Positions 42,876-51,352 of a stretch of 64,000 nt of DNA are shown here, one piece after another. The notes under the pieces were generated by a model. It did not search any database. It was given only the letters and a program-made list of their open reading frames with translations, and was not told the origin of the DNA. This stretch comes from Embleya sp045207655 (lineage in GTDB: Bacteria; Actinomycetota; Actinomycetes; Streptomycetales; Streptomycetaceae): NCBI RefSeq assembly GCF_045207655.1, contig NZ_CP108785.1, positions 4,588,001-4,652,000 of the forward strand. Reading direction: 5' to 3'. The stretch's first letter is position 1. The number at the start of each line of letters is the position of its first letter. Position numbers and translations under genes: made by a program.

Positions 42876-43239
42876 CCCGACTCCGTCCGAACGACGCCGG
42901 CCCCTGATAGGCGGCCCGGAACACGGCAGTGCACACGATGCCGCTGTTCCCGCAGTTGTTCCTCGGCAGCGTCAACGGCAGCGCGGTGTGGTTGCCGCTT
43001 GCCGTGCCCTCGCTTGCGAAGGTGGCGCCCTGCGCCTGCGCGGCCGTGTCGGTGTTGGCGCGGGTGTTGCCGAACGTCCCGTTCCCCACGCTGACGATAC
43101 CGGCCTGCGCCACCCCGGCCGGCGCCATCGCCGCACCTGCCGCCGCACCGGCCACGGCCGCCCACTTCGCCGTACTGCGCACCGCACGCCCCGCCGACCG
43201 CCGCTCATCCACACTCACCGCATCCACCACCCTCGTCAC
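42667..43239 (-). CDS. Small secreted protein with an over-long C-terminus
   Basis: The first 120 residues look real: a basic N-terminus, hydrophobic signal (WAAVAGAAAGAAMAPAGVAQA), then AGIVSVGNGTFGNTRANTDT and a Cys pair in NNCGNSGIVCTAVF. This resembles small streptomycete secreted proteins of chaplin-like size, but not the chaplin motif itself. Beyond about 42880 the frame is a shadow of the overlapping TPR gene start, so a stop has probably been lost by a small indel. GTG at 43239 (AGGGGG upstream) chosen over an ATG 14 codons earlier. Confidence 0.5.
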   Translation of the reverse strand: MTRVVDAVSVDERRSAGRAVRSTAKWAAVAGAAAGAAMAPAGVAQAGIVSVGNGTFGNTRANTDTAAQAQGATFASEGTASGNHTALPLTLPRNNCGNSGIVCTAVFRAAYQGPASFGRSRDVGAGRFHECLAGGRAGAGAGRVERQGPVTAPSVGRRAAASGGGASVAGPGDRGRPHRSGVEVGTLAGP

Positions 43240-43693
43240 TCGGCCGACCCCCTGTCGGGGACGGGAATCCGGGCGGCACACCGGAGGATCCGTACCGCAC
43301 CGCGATCAATCCAACGAGTTGGGGTGCCGGAAGACACGGGGTTCGCCCGAACGAGTGCGCCGCGCGACACCGCGGGTGTGCCCGACGGCCCGGACGCGCC
43401 GCGGAGGTGGGAGAAGGCCCCGCGTGCGAACCCCGTCCTTCGGGGGTGGGCGGGGTCCACGGTGTGCGGTTGAGATGGCCGATCGGAAGAATCTCACCCG
43501 GGCAGGCGGTCGGCTCCAGGTGTGCGCAGCGGTGGCGGCGGAATGCCGGGATGGGGCGGGGGGCGGTGAACTGCGTTGTGTGGAACCCGAATTCGACGGA
43601 CGGCGCGGCGGCGACCAGGGGTACGGTCGCCCGTTCCTGCCGCCCAACCCGTGGCCCGCCTTCGGGTTATCCGAGATTAATGGGGCAAACCCC
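43240..43693. other. 454-base intergenic region
   Basis: Lies upstream of both the leftward secreted protein and the rightward riboswitch. No convincing coding frame. Promoter for the riboswitch RNA is annotated separately. Confidence 0.35.
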
Positions 43694-43722
43694 TTGCTGT
43701 CCGATTGATGGGTGAATATCCT
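43694..43722 (+). promoter_or_regulatory. Candidate housekeeping promoter for the TPP riboswitch RNA
   Basis: TTGCTG (43694-43699) and TATCCT (43717-43722) are separated by 17 bases, a fair sigma-HrdB match, about 45-60 bases before the riboswitch body. Confidence 0.5.
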
Positions 43723-43762
43723 GGAATGAGCCTACGGGGCGAGCGAGGGAGCTTGACCGAAG

Positions 43763-43888
43763 CGGCTTTGGAGCAAGGAGCACTGCTCGGGCCAAGGTCG
43801 AAAGGCCAGGCTGAGAGGCCGGAAGGTCGAAAGGACCGGAAGGCGACCCCTAGCACCTGACCCGGACAATGCCGGCGCAGGGAGCCCA
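43763..43888 (+). promoter_or_regulatory. TPP (thiamine pyrophosphate) riboswitch
   Basis: The thi-box landmarks are present in order: CTGAGA at 43811-43816, an extendable stem with a GAAA loop, GACCC near 43845, ACCTGA at 43855-43860, CCGG, AATGCCGGCG from 43868 and CAGGGA at 43878-43883. These are the pyrimidine-sensing T-loop and the pyrophosphate-sensing arm of the aptamer. The 5' boundary is uncertain: an arm at 43764 or at 43785 could close P1 with AGCC/GAGC at the 3' end. It faces right. The RNA normally represses thiamine biosynthesis or transport genes, but no such gene follows. Confidence 0.88.
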
Positions 43889-44365
43889 CCTCGTAGGTTT
43901 TCATCCTCGCACCCCATCGTGATCCCGATCGGCGCTCGTGCCTGGCTTCGGCCGGGGCGGGCGTTTTGTCGTCGACCCGTTCCGGTCGTGAGCCGGAGGC
44001 GATGGCAGCCCCGGCGCCGGCGCCGCCGGCAGAGCCCCACCGCCGAGGCGCCGCCGCAGTGGTCCATCGCAGTTCCGTCCCACACCCCGGGTTGGTCGTG
44101 CCGGTCGCGCCGTGTGCGCGGGGAGGTTCGGTGCGCTGGTCGTGGTCCCGGCCTCGGCCGTGCCGGCCGTGTCCCGGGCGAAGTGGGGGAACGGCCGCTT
44201 GGCGTTGAGGGTGGCCACCGCCGCCACCGCCACCGCCGCCGCCACCGCCGCCGCGGGAAGCCGGGGGCGGGTGGCCGAGAACCGGCAGCCACCTCGCCCA
44301 CCGGCTTCGCGTCGACGACGGGGTATCCGCCGAGCGGTTCGTGGCCCGGCTCGGCGGGCGCATGC
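43889..44365. other. 477 bases after the riboswitch, no clear gene
   Basis: I searched all frames for thiC, thiM, thiD, thiE, pnuC, cytX or ThiXYZ-like residues and found none. A short plus-strand stretch near 44285-44371 (HLAHRLRVDDGVSAERFVAR then LGGRMLS and stop) looks protein-like and could be the tail of a lost gene. A CCG/CCA trinucleotide run lies at 44214-44255. Confidence 0.4.
44214..44255. repeat. CCG/CCA trinucleotide run
   Basis: About 14 triplets of ccg and cca (gccaccgccgccaccgccac and onwards). Prone to slippage; no coding role evident. Confidence 0.8.
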
Positions 44366-45055
44366 TCAGTTGATGGGCAACACGCGTGCCCAGGTGCGGA
44401 GTTCGTCCAAGTGGCCGTCCACCACCAGGTTCGAATCCGCCAATATCGCCTCGAACTCCGCGTCTGTCAGCGGGCGGCAGCGGAACTCGTGCACCCAGTG
44501 AGCGTCCGGGAATTCGTATTCGATGCGCACCGCGCGCACCCCGTCTCCGATCGGCTCGGAGCTGAGGATCTTCACGGCACCGTCGGGGTGTTGGCTGATT
44601 CGGGGCAACTGGTCGTGCCAGCCGATGCCTTCGCGCTGGATCAGCACCACCCCGTCGTCGGCGACGTGTGCCCGACAGGCGTCGAGCATCGCCCGGCGGA
44701 ATTCGGGCTCCACCGTGTGCACCAGATAGGACGCCAACAACACCACGTCGAAGCGCTCCTCGAGCCGCAGGTTCTCGATCGTGGACAGTACGGTCCTCGC
44801 CCCGCGCACCCGATCGAGCATCTCCGGCGACTCGTCCACCGCCGTGACCTCCCACCCGCGCTCGACCAACGCATGGGTCACCCGCCCGGCCCCACAACCG
44901 AGTTCGAGCAGAGTGCGTGCTCCTTCTCGGGCGCCGAGCGCGATCATCTCCGGCTCCTCACGCGCCGGCAGGCGGTCGTACATGTCCACGGCGCACCCAT
45001 CCGGCGTGAACGCCCCGGGCCCCTCGCCGCGATACCCCTCACGAATACGCGCCAT
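44366..45055 (-). CDS. Class I SAM-dependent methyltransferase
   Basis: 229 residues. TLLELGCGAGRVTHALVERG is the SAM-binding motif I, VTAVDESPEMLDRVRGA the acidic loop (motif II region), FDVVLLASYLVHTVEP the post-II motif. The C-terminal HEFRCRPLTDAEFEAILADS closes a typical Methyltransf_25 fold. Start at 45055 with GGAAGG upstream. Single gene; a riboswitch-led empty region lies on one side and an EF-hand gene on the other. Substrate unknown. Confidence 0.88.
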   Translation of the reverse strand: MARIREGYRGEGPGAFTPDGCAVDMYDRLPAREEPEMIALGAREGARTLLELGCGAGRVTHALVERGWEVTAVDESPEMLDRVRGARTVLSTIENLRLEERFDVVLLASYLVHTVEPEFRRAMLDACRAHVADDGVVLIQREGIGWHDQLPRISQHPDGAVKILSSEPIGDGVRAVRIEYEFPDAHWVHEFRCRPLTDAEFEAILADSNLVVDGHLDELRTWARVLPIN

Positions 45056-45409
45056 GACCGATCCCTTCCCCCGAGCGACCCACGGTCGCTCACGAAACGG
45101 ACAGCAACGCGCCCACCCAAACCGCAACGGCCCGGAGCTGTCAACGGTTTCGACACGGTGCCGGCCGATTGCCGGGATGCCGACCGAGGTGCGTTCGTGC
45201 CGTACCGCGTGCCCGACCCGGGTGGTGATGATCGGCTCCGACCCCGCGCGGCGCTGCATCGCGGGCAGGACCGGGTGCTCAACCGACGTTCCCGCGCCGG
45301 ACCTGCGCAGCCCCGAACGGCGACACGGCGCGTGATCCCCGGACGGCGGGGGGAGCGGGTGATCCGGGCCTCGGAGTACCGGGAGCCCTCGGCCGGGCCG
45401 GCTGCCGGA
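45056..45409. other. 354-base intergenic region, nothing seen
   Basis: Between two leftward genes. No coding frame or clear site; the promoter of the methyltransferase should lie here. Confidence 0.35.
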
Positions 45410-45970
45410 TCAGGCCTTTCGGCTCGCCGGACCCGGTTCGGGGATGCGTCCGCAAAGCAGGTTTCCGGGCTCGGCGGGGTCGTCGCTCATCCAGAACTGG
45501 GACCACAGGCGGGCGAACTCCGGCCGGCTCAGGTAGCCGTCGCCGTCAAGGTCGAGCAGGTCGAAGACCGTGTCCGTGTCGACGCTGCGGCCGTGCCAGG
45601 TCTCGACGAGTCGGCGGTGTTCGGTGCGAGAAATTCGGCCGTCCCGGTTCTCGTCGATGGCGTCGAAGATGGTCCGGGCGGTGGCCGTGACGGCCTCCGG
45701 CATGGAGTGCAGCCGGTCCATGAGGGCGTGGACCTCGTGGACGTCGACCCTGCCGTCGTGGTCGGTGTCGGCCGCCGACAGCTCGTCCCACCAGCCCATG
45801 AGGAGCGCCTCGACGCGGGCGCGCAGTTCCGTCCCGGGCTCCACGCCCGGCAGTCGGCCCCAGCGATCCACCAGGGCCTCGAAGTCCTCCCGTTGCAGGT
45901 GGCCGTCACCGTCGACATCGAACGCGACGAACATTTCCTGGATCTTGCGCTGCTGGAACACGCTGGCCAT
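45410..45970 (-). CDS. Four-EF-hand calcium-binding protein
   Basis: 186 residues with four EF-hand loops: DVDGDGHLQREDF (near 18), DTDHDGRVDVHEV (near 70), DENRDGRISRTEH (near 105) and DLDGDGYLSRPEF (near 140). All have Asp at position 1, Gly at 6 and an acidic residue at 12, so all four should bind calcium. No signal peptide, hence a cytoplasmic calmodulin-like protein, as in the CabC/CalD-type proteins linked to calcium buffering and aerial growth in Streptomyces. ATG at 45970 with AGAGGGA upstream. No partner gene. Confidence 0.9.
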   Translation of the reverse strand: MASVFQQRKIQEMFVAFDVDGDGHLQREDFEALVDRWGRLPGVEPGTELRARVEALLMGWWDELSAADTDHDGRVDVHEVHALMDRLHSMPEAVTATARTIFDAIDENRDGRISRTEHRRLVETWHGRSVDTDTVFDLLDLDGDGYLSRPEFARLWSQFWMSDDPAEPGNLLCGRIPEPGPASRKA

Positions 45971-46331
45971 GGACGGTTCCCTCTGGACGACGGACCGATG
46001 AGTGCATCTCCACGACCCGAGGCAAGCAGTCGGCAACCATAGGCGGCATATGCGACCTTCGGCCATGGTGAGTGGATTGCCTGTCTAGCGGGAATCTCTC
46101 CGACGCTGCGACGCCCCTGAAGAAAGATCACTCCTATGAGTGAATCGTGAGGCTCGGGAGACCATCGCACGCCGCGCCATCCACGCACCGACCTCCTCGC
46201 CGCGTGCGCTCGCCGACTCCGCCGGATCCATGCCGTTGGTGTCGTGTCGGGCAGGCGCGGCCGAGTCGTGGCGCCAGGGTTCCCGGACACGGCTCTCACC
46301 GTCGCGGCATCGACCTGGCATGCTCGGCGGT
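45971..46331. other. 361-base divergent intergenic region
   Basis: Separates the leftward EF-hand gene from the rightward nitrilase-fold gene; an open frame extends upstream of the latter but its residues look like noise. Nothing else seen. Confidence 0.35.
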
Positions 46332-47078
46332 ATGAAGATCGCTGCCGCGCAGCTCACGTGTGTTCCCGCGGACATCCCCGCCAACGTTCGCCGGCTTGTC
46401 GCTCTCGCCGAGCAGGCGCGCGCCCAGGGCGCCGAACTCGTCGTGTTTCCCGAACTCGCGCTGACGGGGTACGAACTCGGATCCCTGGTCGAGGATCCCG
46501 GCCTGTGGGTGAGCGCGGACGATCCGCGACTGGATCCGATTCGGGCGGTGGGGATCGCCACCGTCGTCAACTGCGCCGTGGTCACGGGCGGATCGCTGCC
46601 CGCCATCGGGACACTGGTCTACGACGCCGACGGTGAACCGGTGACCACGTACCGGAAGCAGTACCTCTACGAGGAGGAGCGGGGCGTCTTCGCGGCCGGC
46701 GATCGGGACGGGCGCTTCGAGCTGGGTGGCCTGCGTTTCGCGCTGGCCACGTGTTACGACAACCACTTCCCCGAACTGACCGCCCGCGGCGCCGCCGACG
46801 GCTGCCAAGTGCACCTGGCGAGCTCGCTGTACGGCACGGGCAAGGGGATCGAGGAGCGGGCGGCCGTCTACCCGGGAATCGCCGAGGACACCGGCCTGTA
46901 TGTCGTGATGGCCAACCACGTGGGCCCGTCGGGACCGTGGACCGGCTGTGGCGGCGCAGCCCTGTGGGCCCCGGGCGGCGCGCTCCTCGCGGAGGCCGAC
47001 GACCGCGCGGTCACGGTGGTCGTCGCCGAGGTCGGCCGGCTCCGATCACCGGCCGACGCCGACGGGATCTCCGGCTGA
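46332..47078 (+). CDS. Carbon-nitrogen hydrolase (nitrilase superfamily)
   Basis: 248 residues with the complete Glu-Lys-Cys triad: Glu41 in VVFPELALTGYE, Lys109 in YRKQYLYEEE and Cys141 in LATCYDNHFPE. The fold is that of omega-amidase/carbamoylase-like branch members acting on amides, not true nitrilases. ATGKIAAAQ-type start at 46332; an ATG four codons upstream (46320) is possible. Monocistronic. Natural substrate unknown. Confidence 0.88.
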   Translation: MKIAAAQLTCVPADIPANVRRLVALAEQARAQGAELVVFPELALTGYELGSLVEDPGLWVSADDPRLDPIRAVGIATVVNCAVVTGGSLPAIGTLVYDADGEPVTTYRKQYLYEEERGVFAAGDRDGRFELGGLRFALATCYDNHFPELTARGAADGCQVHLASSLYGTGKGIEERAAVYPGIAEDTGLYVVMANHVGPSGPWTGCGGAALWAPGGALLAEADDRAVTVVVAEVGRLRSPADADGISG

Positions 47079-47226
47079 CCTGGAGAATTGCCTGAATGCG
47101 GGTGTGGGGAACGCGCGATCTTCGACGGGTAGGACGAAGTCTCGGCGGGTGTGACGCAGGCAGGGCATGATCGGTTCGGGTTTCCGGCACGCCCACGCCG
47201 GTCCGCTGAATGCCCGAGGAGCACTC

Positions 47227-47868
47227 TTGTCCGCGTATGACCGAGAAATGGCGCAGACCCGTGCGGTGTTGCTGCGCATGTTCGACGAGTTCGACACCGA
47301 ATTGGCCGCGGTCGAAGCGCGAGTGGCCGATTGCGGTTCGCCTTCCGAGGCTGTGGCCCGTACCGCGGACGCCGCGCGCATTCGGGACGGGTGGCGTGCC
47401 GCACCCGACCCGACCGTCCTCTTCTTCCTGGACGCGTCGCCGGTCGGCTGGTTCACCGCTCAGCTCGCCCAGGCCCGCGCGTGCCTGCCCACAGGACCGG
47501 GGGAAGGCTTCGGCCCCGACGCCTCGGGCCGGTACACGGCGCCGTGCCTGTTCGACCCACACCACGGGCCGGCGAAGGTCGGCGCGTTGTGGCAGCCGTC
47601 ACCGGAACTGCTGCCGCGACCGGTTCTGTGCTGCGCCGAGGACGCCGCGCTCCTGGCCGCCGGCAAGGCTCCGCGTGCACGGCTGTTCGCGACGGTTAAG
47701 GGCCCTCGGCCGCTTTGGGAGTGCGACGACCGCATCCAGGTGTGGTGGCTGCTGGGTCACTTCACCCTTGCGGGCTGGGACCGGCTCGCGGCGGTGCTCG
47801 CCCACACCACTCTGGCCTCGGCGCTGAACTACGTGATGACCCACTCGGGCGCCACCGGTACGAAATGA
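47227..47868 (+). CDS. Unrecognised cytoplasmic protein
   Basis: About 213 residues, probably alpha-rich at the start (YDREMAQTRAVLLRMFDEFD) and with a compact middle (PTVLFFLDASPVGWFTAQLA, CLFDPHHGPAKVGALWQP). No family recognised, no membrane span. The TTG at 47227 has a strong GAGGAGC six bases upstream; an ATG at 47167 would add 20 residues. Cys occur in pairs (LCCAED). Convergent-free stretch on both sides. Confidence 0.6.
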   Translation: MSAYDREMAQTRAVLLRMFDEFDTELAAVEARVADCGSPSEAVARTADAARIRDGWRAAPDPTVLFFLDASPVGWFTAQLAQARACLPTGPGEGFGPDASGRYTAPCLFDPHHGPAKVGALWQPSPELLPRPVLCCAEDAALLAAGKAPRARLFATVKGPRPLWECDDRIQVWWLLGHFTLAGWDRLAAVLAHTTLASALNYVMTHSGATGTK

Positions 47869-47923
47869 GCCCCCACACTGCCCGCCCGGCGCGGATCGAC
47901 CGCGCCGGGAATCGCCCGGCACC

Positions 47924-48346
47924 TCACCGGGGTTCGGGCGTGCGGGGCGCCGGCGTGTCCGGGTGGGGCGGGCCGTTCGCCGGCAATACGTCCTTGCTGA
48001 TCAGTCGGGATCCCGAGAAGCAGGGCCGGTACACATCCACCCGTTCCAGGAGGTTGCCGTTGAATCGGTAGAACTCGCAGACGGCACCTGCGGGTCGAGG
48101 CAGCGTCCGCATCTCGTCCGGCACGAAGGGGAACTGTCGCAACGGAAGCGAGTCTGCGAAGTCGGCATGCTTCCGCGCGTGCGTCAGCCGCCAGGGCGGC
48201 ACTTGGTACTGCTCCCCGGATTGGTTCGTCTGATCCCGAACAACAACGCGATGACGGCCGCCGGTGGCCGAGTACGGCGGGGCCCTCGATGCGGCACCGT
48301 GGTCTCGGGCGCCGGCGGCTTCGGGGTTCATGTGCTCGGAGGCCAC
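47924..48346 (-). CDS. Hypothetical protein, possibly a remnant
   Basis: 140 residues. The C-terminal half reads like genuine protein (ADFADSLPLRQFPFVPDEMR, AVCEFYRFNGNLLERVDVYR), whereas the first 45 residues look disordered and the start is not clearly supported. Might be the surviving end of a larger gene. No family recognised. Confidence 0.4.
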   Translation of the reverse strand: MASEHMNPEAAGARDHGAASRAPPYSATGGRHRVVVRDQTNQSGEQYQVPPWRLTHARKHADFADSLPLRQFPFVPDEMRTLPRPAGAVCEFYRFNGNLLERVDVYRPCFSGSRLISKDVLPANGPPHPDTPAPRTPEPR

Positions 48347-48467
48347 GCTCTGGCACGGGGGCCGATGACCGCGACCCGCTGCACCCGTCCGGACGCCACG
48401 CAGGTCCCGCTGTGGCGGACGGACGGTGTCCCGCCGTCGCGCCCGTCGCCGTCGCCTACGCCGTGCG

Positions 48468-49115
48468 TTACGGGGTCGACCCGGACGGGGAGCGTGTGGG
48501 CGTGGTGCCGGCGCTCTGCGGCAGGGTGCCGGTGAACGTGGCGTCCGGCAGCGCCGAGGGGAGCGGGGTCATGGCGACGATGATGCGGAATCCGGGACGG
48601 AGGGCGTCGGGAACGTCGAAGAGCTGCTGGGCGAAGACCGACTGTCCCGGTGCCACCGTGCCGGTGAAGTCCTGCTGCGGCAGACTCCCGTGCGTGATGC
48701 GTTCGGCACGCTCTCCGCCGACCCGGCTCATCTCGCTGACATGCACTCCGGAGACGTCGTAAGGGGTTTGCGACCGGTTGGTCACGGTGATCGTGACCAG
48801 CGCCGGGAAGGAACCCGGCGCGGCGCTCGCCGCCGCGGGCGCGGGTTCCACGCGCGCCACCGACACGACGACGCCGTTGGGCATCGCCACCCAGCCCCCC
48901 ACCGGCGCGGTGTTCGCCGCCCCGGTGTCGCGACCGGATCCGGGCCCGCACAACCGCAACCACTCGTCCTGCGGCAGACCGGGAGGATCACAGCTCACCG
49001 ACGGGGACGCCGACGTGGTACCCGAACCACTCTTCCCATCGTTGTCGTCGCCGCAACCGGCCAACGAAAGAAGAGCGGTGACCACGATGCACACACACAT
49101 GACCCGACGCGACAT
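48468..49115 (-). CDS. Secreted lipoprotein with DUF4352-like Ig domain
   Basis: 215 residues. Signal peptide with lipobox LLSLAGC, then a Gly/Ser/Thr linker, a Cys pair (SCDPPG, RLCGPG), and a beta-rich domain reading VVVSVARVEPAPAAAS, PALVTITVTNRSQTPYDVSG, VFAQQLFDVPD, the pattern of DUF4352/telomere-repeat-binding-like immunoglobulin folds in Gram-positive lipoproteins. AAGGGG precedes the ATG at 49115. Function unknown. Confidence 0.78.
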   Translation of the reverse strand: MSRRVMCVCIVVTALLSLAGCGDDNDGKSGSGTTSASPSVSCDPPGLPQDEWLRLCGPGSGRDTGAANTAPVGGWVAMPNGVVVSVARVEPAPAAASAAPGSFPALVTITVTNRSQTPYDVSGVHVSEMSRVGGERAERITHGSLPQQDFTGTVAPGQSVFAQQLFDVPDALRPGFRIIVAMTPLPSALPDATFTGTLPQSAGTTPTRSPSGSTP

Positions 49116-49454
49116 GACAACCCCTTGAGACCAATGCGGTACGGGGGAGAGTCGTCCGTTGGAGAATCCCTCAAACAGGACCGGATGTTCGTTTGGGCCA
49201 TTCGATTCGTCCTTGTCACGCCGAAAAGCCACGGCGCGGATTCCGCTCTCCGCGCGAGGACCATGGTGCGAGGCGCGCAGTGCGCCGGGCCGTCTACGCG
49301 GCATCAGCCGATCGGTATGCGGTCATGACCGTCATCCTCTCGGCATCCGACCCACGCAGCCCGGGATTGACGGGACAGCGCTCAGGCGACCCGAGTGCGA
49401 GGGCTCAGCCGGTTTTCTCCCCGCTGGGTCAGGTTGCTGGGTTGGGTTGTTTCG
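49116..49454. other. 339-base divergent intergenic region
   Basis: Contains promoters for the leftward lipoprotein and the rightward unknown/PPOX frame. Lower GC in its first 100 bases. Nothing else identified. Confidence 0.35.
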
Positions 49455-50789
49455 ATGGCGGGTGACAGGCGCTTCTCGCGATTACGTCGTCGGCGTCAGC
49501 CGGTGCTTCTCGGTCGTACTCTTCGGCCCGTGTGGCCGCCGGGTCCGAGACTCCTGGCCGCCCAATCGATGCTGTCCGCCGTGGCCGGCGCGCTCGGCAC
49601 TCGGGACGGCGCGGTGCTGGTCGATCGCATTCACGGAGGTGGCATCACCGGCCCGTTCCAGGTGAGTGTCAAGGTCATCCGGACCGGGGCGCCCGACGTG
49701 CTGGCCCGCAGGATCCGGGAGCGGGCAGCCGGGTTGGGTTACGTCCTCTACGCCCGCCACGTCGTGTCGGTGGGGGAGGACCCGGCCTGGGTCCACTACG
49801 AACGCTCCCAGGCGCTTCCGGCGTTGACCTTCAAGGTCTTCGAGCCCGGCGCCGTCGTCGAGGGACTCCGCGTGCCCGCCGGATCGGCCGGGGTCGTCTT
49901 CCATCTCGAACGCGGCCTCACCACGGTCGAAGGCGGCCGTTCCCTGCCCAGGCCGAACACGGCGACCGAGGCGCACATGGCGACGTTGGGCATCGACATC
50001 GCGCCCCCGCCGGGATGGCAGCGGTTCTGGTGGTGGTGGGTACGAGGCGCCACGCACGTGCGACTGAAGTGGAAGATCCGCCGACTGGGCGGATACCGCG
50101 GACGGCCGTTCCAGACCTGGTTCGTCGGCGGCGAACACGTCGGGCCCTACACACTCGGCGTCGTGACGATCCGCCCCGGAACCCGCCGAGATGTCGAGGA
50201 GGCCATCGCGGTGCGGGCCCACGACGTCGTGATCGTGGCAGCGTGCCGGGAGATCGAGGTCACGGAAGAGGCCACGGAAGAGGCCACCGACCGGGCGCGC
50301 GCGGCGACGTCTGGGTCACATAGGCTCGGACGGTCTTCCTCGCCTACCGGAAGGACTGTGATGAGCATCGACGCCGGTTCGCTGACTCCCCAGGATCTCG
50401 AATTCCTCCAACGCCCCCTGCACGGATTCCTGTCCGTGGCCGGGGGGCCGATCCCGGCACAGCCCCGGCCGGTGTGGTTCGAGGCCACTGCCGAGGGCAC
50501 GATCCAACTCTTCACGGGCCCGGATTCGCCCAAGGTGCGGCGCCTACGCCGCGACCCCCGCGCCTCGATCGTGGTCGCCGCCCCGGTGGGTGAAAGCGAG
50601 CGCTGGGTGTCGGTCGCCGGCCGCGTCACGGTGGAACCCGACGGAGCACACGACTTGTGCACCCGCCTGGCCGCTCGCTACTGGGGCGTCGACGACCCGG
50701 CCCGCGCCGACCAACTCGCCGAGATGCTGGCCGCAGACCAGGTTCGTCTGGTCATCCACCCGGAGACCGTGAGCCGCTACGCGAACTGA
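49455..50789 (+). CDS. Unknown domain in frame with a PPOX domain
   Basis: A continuous frame of about 444 codons. Residues 1-300 are unrecognised: a basic head, SMLSAVAGALGTRDG, a beta-rich middle (FQVSVKVIRTGAPDV, YVLYARHVVSVGEDPAWVHY) and a Trp-rich segment (GWQRFWWWWVRGATHVRLKW). The last 142 are a pyridoxamine-phosphate-oxidase-like domain with its own ATG and ribosome binding site (annotated separately). Either one fusion protein plus a shorter internal product, or an upstream gene that lost its stop. Start uncertain: ATG 49455 taken, GTG 49395 and ATG 49569 possible. Confidence 0.5.
   Translation: MAGDRRFSRLRRRRQPVLLGRTLRPVWPPGPRLLAAQSMLSAVAGALGTRDGAVLVDRIHGGGITGPFQVSVKVIRTGAPDVLARRIRERAAGLGYVLYARHVVSVGEDPAWVHYERSQALPALTFKVFEPGAVVEGLRVPAGSAGVVFHLERGLTTVEGGRSLPRPNTATEAHMATLGIDIAPPPGWQRFWWWWVRGATHVRLKWKIRRLGGYRGRPFQTWFVGGEHVGPYTLGVVTIRPGTRRDVEEAIAVRAHDVVIVAACREIEVTEEATEEATDRARAATSGSHRLGRSSSPTGRTVMSIDAGSLTPQDLEFLQRPLHGFLSVAGGPIPAQPRPVWFEATAEGTIQLFTGPDSPKVRRLRRDPRASIVVAAPVGESERWVSVAGRVTVEPDGAHDLCTRLAARYWGVDDPARADQLAEMLAADQVRLVIHPETVSRYAN
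50361..50789 (+). CDS. PPOX class (pyridoxamine 5'-phosphate oxidase-like) FMN/F420-binding protein
   Basis: 142 residues. LTPQDLEFLQRPLHGFLSVA, PAQPRPVWFEATAEGTIQLF, SPKVRRLRRDPRASIVVAAP and WVSVAGRVTVE are the standard strands of the split-barrel flavin/F420-binding fold; the Arg/Ser in the SPKVRRL segment contact the cofactor phosphate. ATG at 50361 is preceded by GGAAGGAC and a possible promoter (TAGGCT), so it can be expressed independently of the longer frame. Such proteins reduce unsaturated bonds or bind haem/flavin; activity not predictable. Confidence 0.85.
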   Translation: MSIDAGSLTPQDLEFLQRPLHGFLSVAGGPIPAQPRPVWFEATAEGTIQLFTGPDSPKVRRLRRDPRASIVVAAPVGESERWVSVAGRVTVEPDGAHDLCTRLAARYWGVDDPARADQLAEMLAADQVRLVIHPETVSRYAN

Positions 50790-51029
50790 TCCCCGCTCGA
50801 CACCGCGGACGACGCCCGAGCCTTCCTCGACCGCGGACTTTCGCGGTGGAGGCGCGACCGCCTGGTGGGTGGGAGCCACGACTGGGCGCCGTTCAACCTG
50901 CGCGACGCCGAGCGGCCGGCCGAGGCCGGCCGCTCCTCCGCGCAGGCGATGTCACTCCGGGAGAAGAGGGTCACGGACCTCGACGCCCTGCTCGCCGCCA
51001 TGGATCCGCCCTTCCCCGGAGAGCAGTAG
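50790..51029 (+). pseudogene. Coding-like remnant directly after the PPOX stop
   Basis: In the same frame, right after the PPOX TGA, comes SPLDTADDARAFLDRGLSRW then RDRLVGGSHDWAPFNLRDAE and AQAMSLREKRVTDLDALLAA, ending at TAG 51029. It reads like real protein but has no credible start, so it is either a fragment of a deleted gene or an extension reached only by stop read-through. Confidence 0.35.
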
Positions 51030-51352
51030 TGGGATCTCGCCCTGTTCGCGCCGGCCCGGGCCCCGCGAGCAGGAGGCCCGGGGCCGGGACGACCGGCGTG
51101 CCGAGTTGTTCGCCCGCGTGCACGACCCGTTCGGGCGGGGCGGGCGCGACACGAGCGACGGCAGGCCCGTGGACCGGGTGGAACTGCCTGGACCGCCTCG
51201 GGCGGGGCACACCGACGTGCGCCGATCCGGCGGCGCGTCGCCCCTACGGGGAGGCCGGCAAGCGCGCCGGGCGGGGCCCGGGAAGGGCCGCCCGCCGCTA
51301 CCTCAACCCGGGGGCCGGTGCGGGCAGTTCCCTCGAACGGGACAGGCCGGCC
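51030..51352. other. Intergenic, weak coding-like frame
   Basis: A plus frame reads DDRRAELFARVHDPFGRGGR then DTSDGRPVDRVELPG, plausibly another remnant, but it has no start or family. Rest is noise. Confidence 0.25.

Noticed and set aside
44214..44255. Poly-proline or poly-alanine coding segment
   Set aside because: The trinucleotide run lies in no supported gene; treated as simple repeat.
43919..46042. Long plus-strand open frame directly after the TPP riboswitch
   Set aside because: It would be the natural riboswitch target, but it is antisense to a clear methyltransferase and EF-hand gene and its residues show no family pattern.
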